Source: an uncultured Roseburia sp.
GTDB lineage: Bacteria > Bacillota > Clostridia > Lachnospirales > Lachnospiraceae
NCBI GenBank assembly: GCA_934292805.1
Contig: CAKQXQ010000004.1
Coordinates: 21,130-85,129 of the forward strand
Reading direction: 5' to 3'
DNA length: 64,000 bases
The translations under genes and the position numbers were made by a program. The notes under the pieces are model-generated. The model was not told where the DNA came from and did not search any database. It saw nothing but the letters and a program-made list of their open reading frames with translations. This document shows positions 44,663 to 53,103 of this stretch, one piece after another. The stretch's first letter is position 1. The number at the start of each line of letters is the position of its first letter.

Positions 44663-45817
44663 ATGTGGAAACTGGGAAAAATAACTGCAAAAACGCATAT
44701 TGGAGATTATGGACAGATTGTAGATTCTTTTGTGCTTTTATTGAAAGACACTTGTTGTGAAGAAGTAAAGATGACAAACGGGACAGATTTTATTTTAGAA
44801 AAAAATTATAATGACCTTACCGGCAAAGTAAATGCAAAGGGTGTGACAGAAATCAGCATCTGTGAGACAGAAGAAGGTACGGAAGTTGAACTGATACTGG
44901 ATCCGTTTGTCTACCGCTATGATTTTAAAGTGACAGGAACCATTGCAGGAACAGAAGTTTCTTTTACAAGGGCAGATATAGATAAAGTCTGGATCAAAGA
45001 TATGGATCAGTTTGTGGCATATGAAGAAAATGGTGTGCACTATCGTATGTATGAGCCGGAATGCATGGGTAAGAGGCCGTTGGTATTGTTCCTTCATGGA
45101 GGGGGAGAATGCGGCGAAGACAATGAACTTCAGCTGACAGGAACACTCGGTGCACTGCGTCTGGCGGAGAGATGGTCGGATATGTACATTATGGCGCCAC
45201 AGGCACCATCCGGAAGCCTGGGAATGCAGGAAATGTTCGAAGTGATGAAAAAAAGAGGAAACCCATTCAGTGCAGATATGGGAATCACACCGTTTTCTTT
45301 GAAAGGTGAACGTGGATGGAACCGTGATTATGTTGCAAAAGTAACAGATATTATAAGAAAAATGATTTCAGATGGAAAAGTGGATGAAAACCGTGTTTAT
45401 CTTATAGGCATGAGTATGGGAGGAGGAGGTGTGCTTCAGACACTTTCAGTGGCACCGGATATATTTGCGGCGGCGGTACCGATCTGCCCAAGCATGAATG
45501 GAGAAAGCTATGCAAATCTTCTTCATTTACCGAAAGTTCCGGTATGGATTGCATCTGCCTATATGGATCACCAGCACAGCAGACATGCGTTTATTCTTAA
45601 TGCATGCAACAAGCTATGGCAGGAAGGAAGAACAGATGTAAAATTTACATTGTATACACAGGAAGAACTTGCAAAATATGGAATCGGAACAACAGAAGGA
45701 CTTACATCACAGGAGATCGATGCGGAGAATCATAATAGCTGGATCCTTGCACTGCACAACGAGAATGGAATTTTAGACTGGATGATCTCTCATCAGAAAA
45801 ATAAGGAGAAATGCTAA
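44663..45817 (+). CDS. Alpha/beta hydrolase of the dienelactone-hydrolase/peptidase S9-like type
   Basis: This protein of about 384 residues has an N-terminal beta-rich domain of about 130 residues (DSFVLLLKDTCCEEVKMTNGTDF and ADIDKVWIKDMDQF) and a C-terminal alpha/beta hydrolase. The latter has the oxyanion strand LVLFLHGGGECGEDNE, nucleophile Ser251 in LIGMSMGGGG and a late His in AENHNSWILAL. It resembles predicted phospholipase/carboxylesterase-like peptidases that remove acyl groups. AGGAGG lies 11 bp before the ATG at 44663; the in-frame ATG at 44642 has no ribosome site. It belongs to the same operon as the three preceding esterases and lacks a signal peptide. Confidence 0.8.
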   Translation: MWKLGKITAKTHIGDYGQIVDSFVLLLKDTCCEEVKMTNGTDFILEKNYNDLTGKVNAKGVTEISICETEEGTEVELILDPFVYRYDFKVTGTIAGTEVSFTRADIDKVWIKDMDQFVAYEENGVHYRMYEPECMGKRPLVLFLHGGGECGEDNELQLTGTLGALRLAERWSDMYIMAPQAPSGSLGMQEMFEVMKKRGNPFSADMGITPFSLKGERGWNRDYVAKVTDIIRKMISDGKVDENRVYLIGMSMGGGGVLQTLSVAPDIFAAAVPICPSMNGESYANLLHLPKVPVWIASAYMDHQHSRHAFILNACNKLWQEGRTDVKFTLYTQEELAKYGIGTTEGLTSQEIDAENHNSWILALHNENGILDWMISHQKNKEKC

Positions 45818-45818
45818 T

Positions 45819-46994
45819 ATGAACTTTGAAAAACTGACAGAATATCTGGATTCACTGGAAGAAAAATATGGAATTCCGGCAAATGACTGTAAAGTGACAA
45901 AAGAACATGAAGTGATTTACCGGAAAGTAACCGGACATGCGGATTATGAGAAGAAAGTCCCGCTGACAGCCAGTCATATGTTCCGACTGTTTTCAGCAAC
46001 AAAACTTTTTACAATGACAGCGGTACTCCAGCTTGTGGAGCAGGGAAGACTGGGATTGTATGATAATTTGACAAACTATCTTCCAGAGTTCGGAAGCCTG
46101 TTTGTTGCAGATAAATTTGAATTTAAATTTCCAATACACTGGCCACAGGCAGGAGAACCATGTCATCTTGCACACAATCAGATACGTATTATCGATCTGA
46201 TGACAATGACAGCAGGATTATCTTATGATACCGGCGCAAAAGAATTAATGGAGATTAAAGAAAAAAGCAATAATCAGGCAGGTACAAGAGAAGTTGTTGC
46301 AGAGATGGCAAAGATGCCTTTGATCTATGAGCCACAGACCAGATGGTCCTACAGTCTCGGACATGATGTCCTTGCAGCTGTAGTAGAGGTTGTCTCCGGA
46401 ATGAAATTTTCAGAGTATCTTAAGAAAAATATTTTCGAACCGCTTGGAATAAAGGATATGTACTTTCACTGGGAGGGAGAACTCGAAAAAAGAATCTGTG
46501 CCATTTATATGGGTGAGTTTGGATCGGATAAGATCAGACCGGATGACGGGTCTATGAGTGATGGTTTTAAAATTACAGAGAACTACGAGAGCGGTGGTGC
46601 CGGACTGGCTGGTACGGTAGATGCATACAGCCTTTTTGCAGATGCTTTGTGCAATGGTGGTGTCGGAGTAACCGGTAAAAGGATTCTTGGAGAAAAAATG
46701 ATCCGGTTATTTATGACTGGATATACAACAGGCATCATGCAGGATGATTTTGTAGGGACAGGGAAGAAGGGATACCGGTACGGACTGGGAGTCAGAGTGT
46801 TAAATGATGCAGCAGAATCGAAATCACCGGTAGGAGAATTTGGATGGGATGGAGCGGCCGGAGCCTATGTTATGATCGATCCGGTCAACCATATCAGTAT
46901 TTTCTATGCACAGCACATTGTAGGATTTCCAAAAGTTTATTCAGAGATACATCCGGTGATCCGGGATCTTGTTTATGAAGCACTGGAAAAGTAA
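45819..46994 (+). CDS. Serine hydrolase of the beta-lactamase class C family
   Basis: This 391-residue protein has the SxxK motif as Ser59-Ala-Thr-Lys62 (FSATKLFTMTAVLQLVEQGRL), the second motif around WSYSLGHDVLAAVVEVVSG (Tyr-Ser-Leu instead of YxN), and a C-terminal GEFGWDGAAGAYVMIDP segment at the KTG-equivalent strand. Class C-like proteins of this type include EstB-type esterases and D-aminopeptidases; in this setting ester hydrolysis is likelier than antibiotic cleavage. No signal peptide is seen, which also argues against beta-lactamase. It starts 1 bp after the previous stop and ends the operon, with a hairpin downstream. Confidence 0.87.
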   Translation: MNFEKLTEYLDSLEEKYGIPANDCKVTKEHEVIYRKVTGHADYEKKVPLTASHMFRLFSATKLFTMTAVLQLVEQGRLGLYDNLTNYLPEFGSLFVADKFEFKFPIHWPQAGEPCHLAHNQIRIIDLMTMTAGLSYDTGAKELMEIKEKSNNQAGTREVVAEMAKMPLIYEPQTRWSYSLGHDVLAAVVEVVSGMKFSEYLKKNIFEPLGIKDMYFHWEGELEKRICAIYMGEFGSDKIRPDDGSMSDGFKITENYESGGAGLAGTVDAYSLFADALCNGGVGVTGKRILGEKMIRLFMTGYTTGIMQDDFVGTGKKGYRYGLGVRVLNDAAESKSPVGEFGWDGAAGAYVMIDPVNHISIFYAQHIVGFPKVYSEIHPVIRDLVYEALEK

Positions 46995-47020
46995 ATTTTC
47001 TGCTAAAAAAAGAAAGATAA

Positions 47021-47052
47021 AAAGAACTGGACAGATATCTGTCCGGTTCTTT
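47021..47052 (+). terminator. Stem-loop terminator of the left esterase operon
   Basis: AAAGAACTGGACAG (47021-47034) pairs with CTGTCCGGTTCTTT (47039-47052) with one G-T pair. The T-run is short, so some read-through into the LacI gene at 47119 is possible. Confidence 0.7.
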
Positions 47053-47118
47053 ATAATGAAAGAATAAAATTCTGGCAGAAAATATTTCGGAATTGCAGAA
47101 AAGGAAAAGGGTATAAAT

Positions 47119-48114
47119 ATGGCGACCATAGTTGATGTGGCAGAATATGCCGGAGTATCTGTGGCAACAGTGTCAAGGATGATGAACAGCCCGGATGTTG
47201 TCAGTGAAAAAACAAAAAAGAAAATTCATAAAGCAATGCAGGAGCTGCATTATCAGCCTAATGCCATGGCAAGAGCACTTCAGCAGAAAAAGAGTAATAT
47301 TATTGGATTAGTACTGCCATATATAAATTATGCTTTTTTCAGTGAACTTACAGATGCAGTGGAAGAAAGCTGCCATGAGCATGGATATAAGTTAATGCTT
47401 TGCAAGTCAGGAGAACATCAGGAAAGAGAACAGGAGATGTTTTCTATCCTTCAGGCGAATAAGGTAGATGGAATTCTTGTCTGCAGCCGTTTTGGTGAAG
47501 CTGATGTTTTCAAAAATTATGAATTCCCAGTAGTGAGTATGGAAAGGGAGATAGAAGGGATTACATCGATCATGGCAGATGATTATGCCGGTGGGAGAAT
47601 GGCTGCAAGAGAGCTGACCACATGTGGAAGCAGGCATCCGTTGATCATTGGTTCCAGAGTGCCGGAGTATCTGCCTGGTACAGACCGTATCCGCGGGTTT
47701 GAAGAAGAATGTGCAAAAGCCGGTGCAGTTCCGGAAATATGTCTGGTTGAGAATATACTTATGGGAAAAAAAGCTCTCAAAAAAGTTTTTTTTGACTATA
47801 TGGAAAGAAATCCGGAAGTGGATGGTATTTTCTGTACCAGTGACATGATCGCGGCACAGCTTTTTAGCGGAATGTCTGTTCATGAAACAGATTTATACCG
47901 TAAAATCCCTGTGATAGGATTTGATGGCTTTGAAATTGCAGAATGGATGGATCTGAGTACGATATCACAGCCAATCCAGGAAATGGGTGAATGTGCAGTG
48001 GAAATGCTGATCAAGAAGATTGAAGGGAAAATCGCACCGGAGAAACTGACATTACCGGTGAAATTGATACAGCGGGCAAGTACAGAATGTTTTCATGGAA
48101 AGCAGGAAAAATAA
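47119..48114 (+). CDS. LacI-family transcriptional regulator
   Basis: This 331-residue repressor has an N-terminal helix-turn-helix and hinge (TIVDVAEYAGVSVATVSRMMN through YQPNAMARALQQKK, residues 3-60) and a periplasmic-binding-like effector domain (IIGLVLPYINYAFFSELTDAVEE, VDGIFCTSDMIAAQL, IPVIGFDGFEIAEWM). It probably controls the esterase operon through the operator over the -35 at 38390-38404 and may respond to a sugar or acyl-sugar. AAAGGAAAAGG precedes the ATG. It lies between the left esterase operon and the importer genes. Confidence 0.94.
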   Translation: MATIVDVAEYAGVSVATVSRMMNSPDVVSEKTKKKIHKAMQELHYQPNAMARALQQKKSNIIGLVLPYINYAFFSELTDAVEESCHEHGYKLMLCKSGEHQEREQEMFSILQANKVDGILVCSRFGEADVFKNYEFPVVSMEREIEGITSIMADDYAGGRMAARELTTCGSRHPLIIGSRVPEYLPGTDRIRGFEEECAKAGAVPEICLVENILMGKKALKKVFFDYMERNPEVDGIFCTSDMIAAQLFSGMSVHETDLYRKIPVIGFDGFEIAEWMDLSTISQPIQEMGECAVEMLIKKIEGKIAPEKLTLPVKLIQRASTECFHGKQEK

Positions 48115-48121
48115 TAAATAA

Positions 48122-48164
48122 AAAGAATGAGGCTGTCTTTACAAAGGCAGCCTCATTCTTTTTT
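48122..48164. terminator. Bidirectional terminator between convergent genes
   Basis: An 18-bp stem with one G-T pair (48123-48140 with 48143-48160) carries T-runs on both strands. It ends the LacI gene and, on the minus strand, the permease operon. Confidence 0.9.
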
Positions 48165-48169
48165 GCTTA

Positions 48170-49054
48170 TCAGCCTTTTACAGAACCGACTGTAATACCT
48201 GCAACAAATGATTTCTGGAAGAAAGGATATGCAACCAGAACAGGGATAATGGCAATGACAGCAAGTGCCATTCGGATACTGATACTAGGAAGATCCGCAG
48301 TAACAATACCGGATCCCGTGCTGTGTGTCTGCAGGAAAGCAACGTTTGAAATAACGGAATTCAGATAATTCTGAATTCCATAGAGATCACGTCTTGACTG
48401 AATGAAATAAATTCCATTGGTCCAGTTGTTCCAGTATGCAATAGCAGACATAAGACCAATGGTTCCAATGATCGGTTTGGACATTGGAACAACGATCCTT
48501 ACAAGATTCTGGAATTCATTTGCACCATCAATCATGGATGCCTCGATAACTTCCATTGGAACGTTTGTCATAATATAGGTACGCATCATGATAACATAGA
48601 ATGCATTCATTAAAAGGTAAGGAACGATCATCGCAGCCAGTGTGTCTGTAATATGAAAAACATTTGAATAAATCAGGTAAGTCGGAACAAAACCACCATT
48701 GAAAAGCATTGTAAAGAAAAGGAAAAAGGAAATCCATTTCCGCCCAGGAAGGTCTTTTCTGGAAAGTGGGTAGGCAAATAGCAAAGTCATAACAAGGTTT
48801 ATAACAGTACCTATACCGGTTATAAGAAAACTCATGCCATAAGCACGAAGAATATTTTCTTTGATTGCCCAGATATATTTATAGGCTGCAAGCGTAAAAC
48901 CTCTTGGAATGAAAGAATATCCATACTTGGTAAGGTCTGCTTCTGAACTGAAAGAGCTGGCAATCAGAAGAATAAATGGAAGAATGCAGCATAATGTGAG
49001 TAAAACCATGATGACATTCATTGTAATACGAAAAGCTTTATTTTTATAAATCAT
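48170..49054 (-). CDS. ABC transporter permease, LplC type
   Basis: This 294-residue permease has six membrane segments, the EAA loop IEASMIDGANEFQNLVRIVVPMSKPI followed by AYWNNWTNGIYFI, and the tail SFVAGITVGSVKG. It is the same length and plan as the LplC-type permease at 25630. The gene follows the LplB-type gene by 17 bp on the minus strand, with CCGGAGG upstream. Its binding protein is encoded divergently at 50316. Confidence 0.94.
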   Translation of the reverse strand: MIYKNKAFRITMNVIMVLLTLCCILPFILLIASSFSSEADLTKYGYSFIPRGFTLAAYKYIWAIKENILRAYGMSFLITGIGTVINLVMTLLFAYPLSRKDLPGRKWISFFLFFTMLFNGGFVPTYLIYSNVFHITDTLAAMIVPYLLMNAFYVIMMRTYIMTNVPMEVIEASMIDGANEFQNLVRIVVPMSKPIIGTIGLMSAIAYWNNWTNGIYFIQSRRDLYGIQNYLNSVISNVAFLQTHSTGSGIVTADLPSISIRMALAVIAIIPVLVAYPFFQKSFVAGITVGSVKG

Positions 49055-49071
49055 AATGATACCTCCGGTTA

Positions 49072-49995
49072 TTAGAACAGCGCGCTGTCTTTATCAATTT
49101 TAGAAACAATCATATTGGCTATAAAGATACAAATAAATCCGAGTACAGACTGAAGGAAGCCTGCAGCGGTAGAACGGCCGATGTCGTTCAGCTCGAGCAG
49201 ACCACGGTATACATAAGTATCAATAGTCTGGGTTGTTGAGTATAGCAGACCGCTGTTCATAGGTACCTGATAGAATAAACCAAAGTCAGAGTAGCAGATA
49301 CGTCCTACTGCCATTAATACGAGTGTGATGATCGTAGTTTTTAAAGCAGGGAGCGTAATAAATCTGATCTGATCCCAGATGCCTGCACCATCTACAACAG
49401 CTGCTTCGTAGTACGATTTGTCAATACCGATCAATGTTGAATAGTAGAGGATGGAACTATAACCGAAGGACATCCACAGATACACAATTGTGATGATGAC
49501 CGGCCAGTATTTAGCGTTGTTATACCAGCTGATCTTATCAAGGTGTAATGCCGGAAGGACAGTCATATTCATAAAACCATTATTGCCACTTAAGAAGGCA
49601 TACACAATGTAGCTGATGATAACAGTAGACAATAAGTAAGGAATCAGAATAATTACCTGACTGAACCGCTTGAAAAATTTTTTGCGGATACTATCCAAAG
49701 CAACAGCAGTTATAATTCCCATCAGATTTCCGAAGAATATAAATGCCAGATTATAAAAAATTGTATTCCGGAAGAAGATAAAAGCATCTTTGGTGGTGAA
49801 CAGATATTTGAAGTTTGATAAACCTGTCCACGGACTCTGGAACAGACCTACATTATAGTTTACCTTCTTAAAGGCGAGTGCCAGACCGGCCATAGGGAGA
49901 TAATTATTTATAATGAGGTAGGCTGCACCAGGCAGCAGCATGAGATAGAGCGGCAGATAACGTTTTGTTTTTGCCCAGTTTGTTTTCTTTTTCAT
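49072..49995 (-). CDS. ABC transporter permease, LplB type
   Basis: This 307-residue permease has the family N-terminus LPLYLMLLPGAAYLIINNYLPMAGLALAFKK, the EAA loop YEAAVVDGAGIWDQIRFITLPALKTT, and the C-terminal TQTIDTYVYRGLLELNDIGRSTAAGFLQS. AAAGGAG precedes the ATG. It is transcribed away from its binding-protein gene across a 320-bp divergent control region. Confidence 0.94.
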   Translation of the reverse strand: MKKKTNWAKTKRYLPLYLMLLPGAAYLIINNYLPMAGLALAFKKVNYNVGLFQSPWTGLSNFKYLFTTKDAFIFFRNTIFYNLAFIFFGNLMGIITAVALDSIRKKFFKRFSQVIILIPYLLSTVIISYIVYAFLSGNNGFMNMTVLPALHLDKISWYNNAKYWPVIITIVYLWMSFGYSSILYYSTLIGIDKSYYEAAVVDGAGIWDQIRFITLPALKTTIITLVLMAVGRICYSDFGLFYQVPMNSGLLYSTTQTIDTYVYRGLLELNDIGRSTAAGFLQSVLGFICIFIANMIVSKIDKDSALF

Positions 49996-50315
49996 AGTAA
50001 AATCTCCTTTTTAATTGATAGAGGAAGGCATCCCCCAATATTTGATGATACCAATTTATCATCAATATGCACAAACAATCTATCATTTTTCTGACATGAA
50101 CTGTCTCTTTTCTGATGAAACAATGAAACTACATATTTAAAGTGACATAATGACGAAAAATAAAAAATAAAATGTTAGAAATTTGATGAATTGTGACAGA
50201 AAAATGATAGAGCAGAAAAAATAAAGTTGTTATGATAAAGGCACAAAAACAAAGTGATTGGAAGGAAAAACCAACACACAAATCACAATTTTCTTCGGGA
50301 TAAAGGAGGAGTACT
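49996..50315. promoter_or_regulatory. Divergent control region of the third importer
   Basis: This 320-bp AT-rich stretch holds no gene. It contains two copies of CTATCATTTTTCTG in opposite orientation: 50080-50093 on the plus strand and 50197-50210 on the minus strand. Each copy faces outward toward a -10-like ATGATAAA: minus strand at 50055-50062, plus strand at 50232-50239. Neither promoter has a good -35, which suits activator-dependent transcription by an AraC-type regulator. Confidence 0.6.
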
Positions 50316-51848
50316 ATGAAGAAAAGATTAATTTCAATGCTTCTTACAGCAGGAATGCTTGTATCACTGGTAGCAGGATGCGGAAGCAAAGCAGAAACAC
50401 CTGGTGCATCTGGGGATGGTAATGCAGCAGGAACGGAAACGGCATCCACAGATGGGGAATATCCGGTGATCAGAGTTCCATATTCAATCGTATTTGACTC
50501 TTTTGATGCTGATAAAGTAGAAGATGCATTAAATGAGATCATGAGAGAAAAAGCAGGAGCTGAAATTGAACTGGTCGGCATCGAATTTGCCAATTGGTCT
50601 ACACAATTGAACCTTATGTTGACAGGTGGGGAGAATTCTCTGGATATATTCAGTTCTTTCTGGTATACATCTGTAAACAATCTGGCAGCAAACGGACAGG
50701 CAATGCCGTTAGATGATCTGTTAAAGTCTGACGGACAGGGTATCTTGGATCTTTATGACGGATTAGAAGATTATTTGAATTGTGGCAAGATTGATGGTCA
50801 GATTTATGGTATCCCATGTATCTATGCATGGAGTTCAGAGAACTTATATCTTTGCAGAACTGAGGATGCAGAAGCAGCTGGTATTGACTGGAATACAGTC
50901 AATGATCTTGACAGCATGACAGATGCAATGATCACATTAAAGAAAGCAAATCCGGATAAATACTTTATTCCTGGATCTACTGATCCTTATTGGATTCCAA
51001 AGAGCATTGACTACTTTGGTGATACAAATTACCTTGGAGTATTAACAGATCCGACACACAGCACAACAGTTGAAAATTATTATGAGTCTGATTATTTCAA
51101 AAACTTCCTGGAACATGTAAAAGTATGGAAAGAGAATGATATCTTCAGTCCGGATCCATTAAGCAATAATCAGCCAACCTTAATGAGCATTAACCTTGGT
51201 ATTGCAGATGGCACTCCTGGTTATTCCTGGGATGCAGCAAGCTCCATTCCTAGTACCGGTGTTCAGAATGGTATGGATGTAGTCGGTTCAGCAATTACCG
51301 AGCCACTTGCAACAACAGGTGATGTTACAACTTATATGTGGCATATCAGCCCATTCTGCAAGAATCCGGAAGCAGCTATGAGAGTTCTGAATGTATTATT
51401 TACAGACCCGGAAGCAGCTCAGATTGCAGCAAACGGATTGGAAGGACTGGAATATGAACTTGACGAAAATGGTCAGATGATGTATCCAGAAGGAAAGACA
51501 ATGGCTGATATTGGCTGGCCTGCAGCAAGCATGGCATACTGGCCGAATGTAACTCTGTGCAAGACCTGGAACTATGAAGCAGAAGATATTTATGATCAGA
51601 TGAAGAAGAAAAATGAAAATGCTGAAAAATCCCTTGCACTTGGATTCCAGTTTGATTCCAGCAAAGTTGCAGATCAAGTAACTGCATGCGCGAACGTTGT
51701 TGCTCAATACTATGCACCACTTATGTATGGAGAAGTAGATATTGATTCTACGCTTGAAGAGTTTAACAAACAGCTTTATGCAGCTGGACTTCAGGACATT
51801 ATCGATGAAAAACAGGCACAGTTAGATGCATGGTTAGCATCCAGATAA
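50316..51848 (+). CDS. LplA-type ABC transporter substrate-binding lipoprotein
   Basis: This 510-residue lipoprotein has the lipobox LVAGCGSK with Cys22 and a Gly/Ala/Thr linker. Its mature part starts PVIRVPYSIVFDSFDADKVEDALNEIMREKAG and ends IIDEKQAQLDAWLASR. Both ends match the paralogue at 23085, so it is of the LplA/DUF3502 type. It should serve the divergently encoded LplB/LplC permeases. It heads the right esterase operon, so the ligand is probably the esterified compound those enzymes process. AAAGGAGGAG precedes the ATG. Confidence 0.93.
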   Translation: MKKRLISMLLTAGMLVSLVAGCGSKAETPGASGDGNAAGTETASTDGEYPVIRVPYSIVFDSFDADKVEDALNEIMREKAGAEIELVGIEFANWSTQLNLMLTGGENSLDIFSSFWYTSVNNLAANGQAMPLDDLLKSDGQGILDLYDGLEDYLNCGKIDGQIYGIPCIYAWSSENLYLCRTEDAEAAGIDWNTVNDLDSMTDAMITLKKANPDKYFIPGSTDPYWIPKSIDYFGDTNYLGVLTDPTHSTTVENYYESDYFKNFLEHVKVWKENDIFSPDPLSNNQPTLMSINLGIADGTPGYSWDAASSIPSTGVQNGMDVVGSAITEPLATTGDVTTYMWHISPFCKNPEAAMRVLNVLFTDPEAAQIAANGLEGLEYELDENGQMMYPEGKTMADIGWPAASMAYWPNVTLCKTWNYEAEDIYDQMKKKNENAEKSLALGFQFDSSKVADQVTACANVVAQYYAPLMYGEVDIDSTLEEFNKQLYAAGLQDIIDEKQAQLDAWLASR

Positions 51849-51876
51849 GGCATAAAATGAAATAGAAGTTAAACCT

Positions 51877-51910
51877 GGGGAGGGAAACCATTTGGATTCT
51901 CTCCCTATTT
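51877..51910 (+). other. Stem-loop after the binding-protein gene (partial terminator)
   Basis: GGGGAGGGAA (51877-51886) pairs with TTCTCTCCCT (51897-51906) using two G-T pairs, followed by ATTTT. It could lower transcription into the MFS and esterase genes relative to the abundant binding protein. Confidence 0.65.
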
Positions 51911-51926
51911 TAAAAAAGGAAAATTT

Positions 51927-53102
51927 ATGAATCAGAATATGACAACAGAACCGACAAAACTTTGGAACAGACAGTATATCTTGGTACTTTTATTAAATAC
52001 ATTAAACGCATTTTCTTTTTATATGGTAGTGACAATCTTATCAAAATACCTGGTGAGTATCGGAATCTCAATTGCAACAGCAGGCGTGATCGTAGGATTG
52101 TTTTCAATTACATCTCTTTGCTGCAGACCATTTAGTGGTCTGCTTGCAGACAGACTGAGCAATGTAACACTATTAAAATGGAGTAATATTTTAATGGGAG
52201 TAGGTCTTCTGGGATTCGTATTTGTTACGAATCCGGTATTGATTGTGGTATTCCGCATCATTAACGGAATTGGATTTGCATTCAGCGGAACTTGTCAGAT
52301 CGCTCTTGCTTCGAAGTATATTCCAAAAAACAAAATGGGAGAAGGAATTGGTTATCTTGGACTCGGCATGGTCATCGGATCAGCGGTTGCTCCCGGGATT
52401 GGTGTTACCATTTCTGAAAATCTTGGAATGAGAATGACATTTTTAATGTCTGCAGTGCTTACAGTAGCTGCACTTGTTATTTTATGTCTGTTCCATGAAG
52501 AAAAAAAAGAAAACAAAGAAAAGAAAAAAATCGTGTTCAGCGATATTCTTGCAGTGGAAGCACTGCCTTATACAATTGTAGCAGGTTCTTATTCTTTTAT
52601 TAACGGAATTATTGCATCGTATTTAGTTATGTATGCAGATGAGCTTGGAATCAGTGGAGTGAGCGTTTATTTCACGGTATGTGCAGTTGTGTTATTTATT
52701 GTAAGACCATTTTCCGGAAAGCTGATGGATAAAAAGGGAATTCGGGTCACAGTACTTCCAGGACTGGTACTGACAGCAAGTTCCATGTTTATTCTTGGAA
52801 GAAGCACATCATTAATCCTGATCCTTATCACAGGCGTGCTGCGTTCTGTTGGGCAGGGAGCTGCACAGCCTTCTTTGCAGGCAGGATGTATTAATAAAGT
52901 TGGAACCGGGCGCAGTGGCGTGGCAACAAGTACCTACTATCTTGGTGGTGATATTTTCCAGGGTATTGGACCAATGATCGGTGGAGCAGTGATCGGAGCG
53001 GTTGCAGGAATCACAGGGTACCGTACTTTATTTGACCTGAGTGGAGTCCTGATGTTGTGTGCACTTGTATTTTTCATTTTTGTAACAGGAAAGGAAAAGT
53101 AA
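51927..53102 (+). CDS. MFS transporter
   Basis: This 391-residue protein has about twelve membrane segments with the MFS loop 2-3 signature as RPFSGLLADRLSN and its echo RPFSGKLMDKKGIRV in the second half. A charged EEKKENKEKKK loop lies between the halves. It is of the drug/metabolite antiporter type rather than a sugar symporter. Within this operon it could import an ester substrate or export released acids. A weak ribosome site (AAAGGA) lies before the ATG, and the beta-lactamase-like gene starts 1 bp after its stop. Confidence 0.9.
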   Translation: MNQNMTTEPTKLWNRQYILVLLLNTLNAFSFYMVVTILSKYLVSIGISIATAGVIVGLFSITSLCCRPFSGLLADRLSNVTLLKWSNILMGVGLLGFVFVTNPVLIVVFRIINGIGFAFSGTCQIALASKYIPKNKMGEGIGYLGLGMVIGSAVAPGIGVTISENLGMRMTFLMSAVLTVAALVILCLFHEEKKENKEKKKIVFSDILAVEALPYTIVAGSYSFINGIIASYLVMYADELGISGVSVYFTVCAVVLFIVRPFSGKLMDKKGIRVTVLPGLVLTASSMFILGRSTSLILILITGVLRSVGQGAAQPSLQAGCINKVGTGRSGVATSTYYLGGDIFQGIGPMIGGAVIGAVAGITGYRTLFDLSGVLMLCALVFFIFVTGKEK

Positions 53103-53103
53103 A

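Noticed and set aside
45819..46994. True beta-lactamase (antibiotic resistance)
   Set aside because: It has SxxK but no signal peptide, the second motif is Tyr-Ser-Leu, and it sits within an esterase operon; an esterase-type serine hydrolase is likelier.
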